Assembly: GCA_039720395.1 (NCBI GenBank)
Contig: CM077827.1
Coordinates: 10,888,099 to 10,952,098 of the forward strand
DNA length: 64,000 nucleotides
DNA from: Liquidambar formosana
Taxonomy: Eukaryota; Streptophyta; Magnoliopsida; Saxifragales; Altingiaceae
Direction of reading: 5' to 3'
A model generated the notes under the pieces. It was not told where the DNA came from. It worked only from the letters and a program-made list of their open reading frames with translations, and did not search any database. Of this stretch, positions 58,672-64,000 are shown in pieces; position 1 is the stretch's first letter; the number at the start of each line of letters is the position of its first letter. Made by a program: the position numbers and the translations under genes.

Positions 58672-59205
58672 CCTATTGGAGTTTATGTCATGTCTTAAAG
58701 CTTTCTCCCCTGTATCATGAAAGATACGTAGTGACCCTTACTGGTTTTACTGCTTGAGACAGTTTATGTGAACATAGAACAGAAACAGCACCTACATACC
58801 ATTTTACAGAAGAGCAAATTATCACATGTCAAATCCCTAATCCACTACATGATGCTTACATGGAAACATACATGGAAACCTTGTTTCTCTCACAATAAAA
58901 ATCCTCTACGTGATGATGTTCATGTCATTACATATGCGAAACATTAAACTAATCATGCATGACAAATACAATACCCATGATGATTATATTATTCTATTAG
59001 AAAGATAATCATACTAAATAGACAAACCATAGAATCAAGTTATTGGTCTTACCCTCTGGGTTATGCACTCAATCTACCTTGGAATTCCTCCTTCTGAACC
59101 TTTGGAATTGTAGCCGTCACTCTTTCTTCCTTTTTCTCTATTCTCTCTCTAGGGTTTTCTCTTTAATTCCAGTCCAAAAATCCCCTCTCTCAAGTGTATA
59201 ATGGG

Positions 59206-59215
59206 TTATATATAA
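59206..59215 (-). promoter_or_regulatory. TATA box of the 1.4-kb LTR
   Basis: TTATATATAA on the minus strand, about 350 bp from the LTR start and 133 bp downstream of the 59348-59398 palindrome triad. Confidence 0.6.
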
Positions 59216-59347
59216 GCAAGGGATGTAGGAGTAGGGTTTCTCCCCCTTTTCCCTAAAATCCAGGTCTCCTAATTATAACACGTCTTTCTAAAGAGAAGAG
59301 TTACGCAAGGGCAGGGAAACATGAAGAAGGTTCTAGAAAGCATGTGT

Positions 59348-59398
59348 TGCGTACGCATCACACTAAAATGTGTATGCACCTCACTCACTGCATACGCA
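59348..59398. promoter_or_regulatory. Palindrome triad at 20-21 bp pitch, upstream array
   Basis: TGCGTACGCA (59348), TGTGTATGCA (59369) and TGCATACGCA (59389), upstream of the minus-strand TATA box. Confidence 0.88.
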
Positions 59399-59562
59399 GT
59401 TCATGTGTTATCTCGTTTGTTAGCTGCAATTCTATTGGTTTGTTAGCTGCAATTCTATTGGTTCATTCGGACATTTCACAAAATTTTAGTAGAGTGTATA
59501 GACTAACCTCATTATAGGGCGTTCCCAATTCGAACCATTGAGTGCAAAATAGAGTGTCTACA

Positions 59563-59576
59563 GTTGCCCCTCTTTC
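59563..59576 (-). other. Polypurine tract of the 1.4-kb LTR element
   Basis: Reads GAAAGAGGGGCAAC on the minus strand, directly before the LTR start. Confidence 0.7.
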
Positions 59577-59734
59577 GATATCTCCCACTCGACGGGTAAT
59601 ATTGAAAGACTTAGTAGAACCACCATTTTGGCCTGTTGACCAAATGGAAACCAAAAAAATATAATCCATGCGATATAAAATGACAGAACTCTTGTTTGGG
59701 CAAAACAGAGCAGACATGTCATGATTCCTGATTA

Positions 59735-60246
59735 GGGTATCGAGCCTTAACGAAGGTTCCAAGACAAATAAACCTTTACAAGGGTATCGGGCCTTAACGA
59801 AGATCCACAAAGTGAATGAACCCTAGTCGAGGGTACTAGGCCTTGACGAAGGTCCATAAAGTGAGGTAAACCCTAATCGAAGGTATTGGGCCTTGACGAA
59901 GGTCCAAAAGCAAAATCACCCTAACGAGAGTACTGGGCATTAACAAAGGTCCAAAGGTAAATAAACCCTTACGAGGGTACAGGGTCTTGATGAAGATCCA
60001 TAAAGTGAATGAACCCTAACCGAGGGTACTGGGCCTTGACGAAGGTCCGTAAAGTGAAACAGACCCTAATCGAGGGTAGTAGGCCTTGAAGAAGGTCCAA
60101 AAGCAAAATCACCCTAACGAGAGTACTGGGCCTTGACGAAGGTCCAAAGGTAAATAGACCCTTACGAGTGTACAGGGTCTTGATAAAGATCCATAAAGTG
60201 AATGAACCCTAATCGAGGGTACTGGGCCTAAACGAAGGTCCGAAGT
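59735..60246 (-). repeat. Higher-order tandem repeat, 193-bp period
   Basis: Units start at 59735, 59782, 59831, 59881, 59928, 59975, 60024, 60074, 60121, 60168 and 60217. The spacings 49, 50, 47, 47 repeat twice, so four unit types form a 193-bp higher-order unit. Each unit has a hairpin word such as ggccttgacgaaggtcc. It lies in the internal region of the retroelement, beside its 3' LTR. Confidence 0.94.
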
Positions 60247-60295
60247 GGATTTGGCTGTGAATAAAATTCATACTAACACGCATGGTTGAAGTTCC

Positions 60296-60346
60296 TGCGT
60301 ACTCATTAACATTGTTGCGTACGCATTTTAGAGCACTGCGTACGTA
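60296..60346. promoter_or_regulatory. Palindrome triad at 20-21 bp pitch, internal array
   Basis: TGCGTACTCA (60296), TGCGTACGCA (60316) and TGCGTACGTA (60337), outside the LTR but within the same retroelement. Confidence 0.85.
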
Positions 60347-60394
60347 CTAAACCCAAAATTCTAAAAAAAATAAAGGAAACGATGTCGTTTAATA

Positions 60395-60425
60395 GAGAAG
60401 GGTTTCAAATTTCGAAACCCTTCTC
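60395..60425. repeat. Perfect inverted repeat, 12-bp arms
   Basis: GAGAAGGGTTTC and GAAACCCTTCTC around a 7-base loop. It is a stable hairpin in either strand, just upstream of the exon-like frame at 60620. Confidence 0.85.
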
Positions 60426-60619
60426 TTTCTCCGACATCTCCGCCATTGAACCCCAGAAATCACTCCGTCCTCTTCCATAACCACCCCTTCACACCTCCTC
60501 TCGCGTCTTTTCGAACCCTAAACCATCTCCCTCTCTCGTGCTTCTCCTCTCTTCACATTCTCTTCCTCTTTTTTCTCCCTTCCTCATTCTTCTTCTCATT
60601 CTTCCTTTACGTTCCCGCC

Positions 60620-60763
60620 ATGCTGCCGAAGAACAAGAGAGTTCGTGGCGATGACGAGGGCTTCACCATCAATCGTTGGGACCCCCAACTGTGGCCCAAT
60701 GCTATCCTTAGCATCCTCCATCGCCCAAAGGAGCACTTCTCGCACATCACGAGACAACAACGG
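60620..60763 (+). CDS. Candidate first exon, 48 codons
   Basis: Opens with ATG in good context (cccgccATGctg), reads MLPKNKRVRGDDEGFTINRW and ends RQQR directly before CGG|GTAAGTT, a strong plant splice donor in phase 0. The same frame is open upstream to 60446. It is GC-rich and codon-like compared with its surroundings. I recognise no family. It might be a captured host exon inside the retroelement, or a host gene cut by the LTR at 60954. The downstream exon is not visible. Confidence 0.35.
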
Positions 60764-61480
60764 GTAAGTTCCCATGAAACCCATTTCGGTTTAAGATTTT
60801 TTTTTTTTTTAACATGCGATTTAATCTCTTTATGCCCTGTTTAGCACTTGTAAAGATTCAAATATGTTAAATAAATAAAATGTAATATTAAAACATACTA
60901 TGAAACCTGCTTGAAATCAAGAATGGAGGATGTGGATGGTGGTATAGACGAAGTGTTGTCCCAAGTAAACAACCCTAGAGGGGGGGGTGAATAGGGTTAT
61001 TGGCCAATTAAAAAATATGATAGCAAGCTAAAATCAGATTATGGCAAATAGAGATATTCTCAATAATAAACAGTAAAGAGAATAAGAGAAAGAGAATGCA
61101 AACACAAGATTTAACGAGGTTCAGCCTTCCCGCCTACGTCCTCGCCTCAAGAGCTCGCTTGAGGATTCACCAATCCACTATCACTCTCCTTCAAGGTGGA
61201 GCAGCAAACCTTTACAAATCAAGTGCTTTCAACCAACACTTGTTCAGCCACACTTCCTCAAGTGCAAAGAATGGGGTTATCACCAACCTTTGATTACAAG
61301 TTTGTAGAGATGTAATGTGTGTACAAAGAAACTCTCTTTAAGAGTGAATAACACAGAGATTAAAGCTCAGCTCTCTTCTAATTGATTTGCTCAATGAATG
61401 CTCTTAATGAATTTTAGGGCTAGAAGAATGAAAACAATGAATTCTCTTGTATTGATCCTCATAAATGCATTTGAATCATT

Positions 61481-61490
61481 GTTTATATAG
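61481..61490 (-). promoter_or_regulatory. TATA box of the 1.28-kb LTR
   Basis: CTATATAAAC on the minus strand, about 120 bp downstream of the palindrome array. Confidence 0.6.
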
Positions 61491-61607
61491 GCATTAGGCA
61501 TAATATGACCGTTTGGTGCAATAAATGCCGGGAAAGAGCCGTTTGGTGGCATTTAATGCCTCAACAACCTTTCAAAAACTAGCCGTTGGAGTTCTGAGAT
61601 CGCACAA

Positions 61608-61761
61608 TCAGTCGACTGAATACTCAATTCAGTCCACTGATTTGCTAAATCAGTCGACTGAATTGGGAAATCAGTGGACTGATTTGAGCAGAATCAAAAG
61701 ACAACAGCAGAGGACAACTTCTGCTTAAATGAGTCGACTGATTCAAGAATGAGTCGACTGA
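61608..61761. promoter_or_regulatory. Six TCAGTCGACTGA-type palindromes, 20-21 bp pitch
   Basis: Starts are 61608, 61629, 61650, 61671, 61730 and 61750. Sites 1 and 3 are TCAGTCGACTGA. Sites 2 and 4 are TCAGTCCACTGA and its exact complement TCAGTGGACTGA. Sites 5 and 6 are TGAGTCGACTGA. The gap between sites 4 and 5 is 59 bp, close to three pitches. Confidence 0.92.
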
Positions 61762-62235
61762 TTTGGGCAGAAATGAACTTATAATGATTATATCACAAGT
61801 TTAAATCGATCAAGTTCATTTGTATCAACTTAGGCCTTGTTCAAGTGATAAATTAAGTTTACCCAAGGATCCTAAGGTCCATCTAGGTTAATGGAGCGAT
61901 CATTTGAGCAATCAAGTACATCAAAAACCTAATAACCTCACTCATAGCTATATAAGTATCTTCATTGACGATGCTAGCTTGGTCTTGAGTGTTGTAGGTC
62001 TTTTGTATGCTTTCTATGCTCGTATGTTCTTGCGCTTGATTGTCCTTGACATCACAAGTATGTGTGCTTTGAGTTCCATGATATGCATATATCTTTATGC
62101 TTCTTTTGGATCCATATGCTCGAGTACCTAGCTTTGATTATAATCTTGACAAATAAACCATTAGTACTTACATCGATCCTTTGTTATCATCAAAATCTCG
62201 GATATGCCCTTGGTTATATAACCTTGGGGCCAACA

Positions 62236-62249
62236 ATCTCCCCCTTTTT
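62236..62249 (-). other. Polypurine tract of the 1.28-kb LTR element
   Basis: AAAAAGGGGGAGAT on the minus strand. A near copy (aaaagggggagata) lies at about 62528-62540 and a third G-rich purine word at about 62308, so the primer may be duplicated. Confidence 0.75.
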
Positions 62250-62556
62250 GATGATGACAAACTATTGATGTATATGGCAGGTAGAGAAATAAAGCACATG
62301 ATATATATGGAGCAAGCTCCCCCTCACAATATGCATAGTTGAAATGCAAGTAATAAGCAATGAGCACAAAGCATTGTAAAGCAAATAAACTGATTATAAT
62401 CAACTGTGGAAATAGTTCAAAACATAACCAAAAAGTCATAAGTTAACAATTATAGATAACTAGGAATGTGTCAAGTCATTGTGTGTTCAAACTAAGTTAG
62501 ATGTTCAAGATACATCAATCAAAAAATATCTCCCCCTTTTGTCATTAGACAAAAAG
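62250..62556 (-). other. 3' untranslated region of the second retroelement
   Basis: Between the stop codon and the purine tract; AT-rich with no frame of note beyond a hydrophobic minus-strand frame crossing into the LTR. Confidence 0.5.
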
Positions 62557-63982
62557 CTAGGGGTCCAAGTCAATATGCTCGGGAAGACCAGGTGCGTCCG
62601 CATCTTCAGGGGCAGGAGGTGGTGGTGGAGGCGGTAGTGCATTGCGACGGGCATATCGCTCAATGGCTGTCAATGAGTTACGCACAGTGCGTATATCAGT
62701 CTCTGTCCTGGCAAGACGCTGGTCCACCTGAGTCGTAAAGATATCACCATAACGCTTCAAGGTGTCCATATCATTCTCGATTTGTGTCTGACGGTTCTCA
62801 AGAGCCAAGAGACGAGTGCCAATGCCATCCATGGAGACCTGCAGACCCTGTATAGCTGTCAAAATGGTCTGAACACCAGCAGGAGGGATGGGTGGCTGCT
62901 GTGGAGGCTCAAAGGGAGGAGGCTCGAACGCAGGAGGGGGCTGTGGAGGCTCAACATCCATGCCATGCTCACCAGGCTCCTCATGTGGTTGCTGCTCCTC
63001 TTCACCAGGAGGAACAGGGTCATCAGCCTCCTGTTCTTCATCGGTCACCTCATCCGGATCATCTTTCGGTACCCAACCCCTAGAAGTAAACTTGTAGTGC
63101 ATTTGTTTGAGAGTCATATCGGAGTAGGTGTTAGTGTGAGAAATGGCGACTACGGCTTCCTCATCAAGAGGTATATGGAAATGTTCAAAAACACAAGTCA
63201 AGGCAAAGCCGTAGGGGAGACTAGCCACTTTCTTCTTTTGGCAATCGACAATATGATTGGAAATGATAAAAGGCAAGTCAATGGGAATGGTATTCATGAT
63301 GCACCAAATAAGAAAAATATCGAAATATGAGACATGGTCACGTCCGCCACCCCGTGGAAGGATGTTGTACGTAATCATGTGATGAATCAATCGAGCATTG
63401 AGAGTTAGTTCTTTGGCTTTGGGCTTAAAACGGTTTACAATATCATTCCGCCCACAGATCTGATTAAGGGCTTGGATAGGATCATACCCTTGAAAGTGAG
63501 TCCATTCGTTGGTCACAAGGATTTGATGTTGACCACGAGGGATATGAAAGATTTGGGCAAGAAGGTTTTGATCCATAGATATAATTCTACCACCAACTTG
63601 AGACCAAAGGATGTGATTATTAATATAGTCAAGATTGGTGTAAAAGATGCGCACAAGATAAGTATACATGGGTTTTTTTCAGAAAAATGAATGAATCCCA
63701 ACCCAAAAGACGGAAATAATTTGCAATGAGAACGAAATGCTCTTCAAAGAAATCCAAAGGGGCATATTTACCGAAGACGACGGTGCGACGACTGAAGTCC
63801 TCATCAAACTTGCGCTGTGCATCGAGAGAGACAAACTCTCCGCCTTCCTCTTCGTCGGGTTGTTGTTCAACGGGTGGTTGCACCGGCGGTGGAGGAGGAT
63901 TTGGAACCCTGGGACGTAAGTTTCGCGATGAACCTTCACCGGTGTGAGGGCGTTTGGCTGGATTCTTCGTCTTGGGAGCCAT
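62557..63982 (-). pseudogene. Transposase_32-like plant transposon protein (frameshifted)
   Basis: Starts MAPKTKNPAKRPHTGEGSSR at 63982, followed by a Pro-rich stretch and FDEDFSRRTVVFGKYAPLDF. A frameshift near 63676-63690 separates it from the main part, which reads VRIFYTNLDYIN, RLIHHMITYNILPRGGGRD, FDIFLIWCIMNT and IDLPFIISNHI. These resemble the putative plant transposon protein domain (Pfam Transposase_32). Then come an acidic and Pro-rich segment and a likely coiled coil (RLLALENRQTQIENDMDTLK). About 475 residues in all. Its position before the LTR suggests an accessory gene of a retroelement. The shift lies in a run of seven A, so a sequencing error is possible. Confidence 0.72.
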
Positions 63983-64000
63983 TGTTGAGAGAGTTTTGGA

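Larger units (their letters stand above)
58198..59562 (-). repeat. 3' LTR of a minus-strand retroelement, 1,365 bp
   Basis: On the minus strand it starts TGTAGACACTCTATTTTG at 59562 and ends GGTACTCACA at 58198. It is related in sequence and layout to the solo LTR at 46453-50576. The purine tract GAAAGAGGGGCAAC directly precedes its start, so the internal region lies to the right. A TATA box (ttatatataac) is at 59206-59215. The left flank tgtgg would be one half of the target duplication; the other half is not in view. Confidence 0.82.
60954..62235 (-). repeat. 3' LTR of a second minus-strand retroelement, 1,282 bp
   Basis: On the minus strand it starts TGTTGGCCCCAAGG (62235) and ends ACTTGGGACAACA (60954). 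The purine tract AAAAAGGGGGAGAT directly precedes the start. A TATA box (ctatataaac) is at 61481-61490. The internal region extends right past the window edge, so only one LTR is seen. It probably interrupts the previous element's internal region. Confidence 0.8.

Noticed and set aside
59735..60246. CRISPR-like regular spacing
   Set aside because: The units are contiguous and diverged, without unique spacers, and the genome is a plant's; it is a tandem repeat.
62782..63330. A 182-codon plus-strand frame and Gly/Ser-rich frames nearby
   Set aside because: Antisense shadows of the Transposase_32-like gene; the Pro-rich region on the minus strand keeps the other frames open.

Overview
The window is nuclear DNA of a flowering plant, most likely a dicot. 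It is AT-rich, full of homopolymer and dinucleotide runs, and has no operons or bacterial-type gene density. Nearly every recognisable open frame belongs to a decayed transposable element. No complete, clearly functional host gene is visible, and I cannot name the species.

The substrate is an old family of host segments repeated several times. Pieces lie at 3290-3675/9407-10560, inverted at 12409-13425, at 13430-16470/31226-32140, 32145-36500, 37190-37502/40920-41137, and 44908-45410/50906-51111/54687-55545. On the minus strand each fuller copy has a TATA-like box and a 110-nt exon-like frame ending at a splice-donor-like site. Other conserved exon-like blocks lie about 1 kb away.

Transposons have invaded these segments and each other. 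Left to right: a decayed Ty1/copia element (3676-9406); MITEs at 10030, 12494, 13076 and 13896; a minus-strand Helitron (16471-31225) holding a Harbinger-type MITE, which holds a 13-kb Ty3/gypsy element of the Tat/Ogre type (17887-30876). That gypsy element carries a fragment of a foreign LTR where protease and RT should be, and an antisense open region resembling plant mobile domain (PMD) proteins. Next come a LINE without its RT (37503-40919) carrying a 714-bp hAT MITE; a truncated hAT transposon (41137-44899); an insertion of unknown class (45411-50905) holding a 1.4-kb solo LTR, which holds a 2.7-kb solo LTR; a Ty1/copia element with non-canonical TA...TA LTR ends (51112-54681); the 3' LTR of a minus-strand element with higher-order hairpin repeats (58198-60346); and the 3' LTR plus Transposase_32-like gene of another minus-strand element (60954-64000). 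Target-site duplications were read directly for most insertions, so the nesting order is well supported.

The most unusual signal is in non-coding DNA. Four LTRs of three unlike types, and one separate minisatellite, contain palindromes repeated at 20-22 bp, about two turns of B-DNA. In each of the four LTRs an array lies about 120-190 bp upstream of the inferred TATA box. Two other tandem repeats of 47-50 bp encode hairpins whose stems show compensating base changes.
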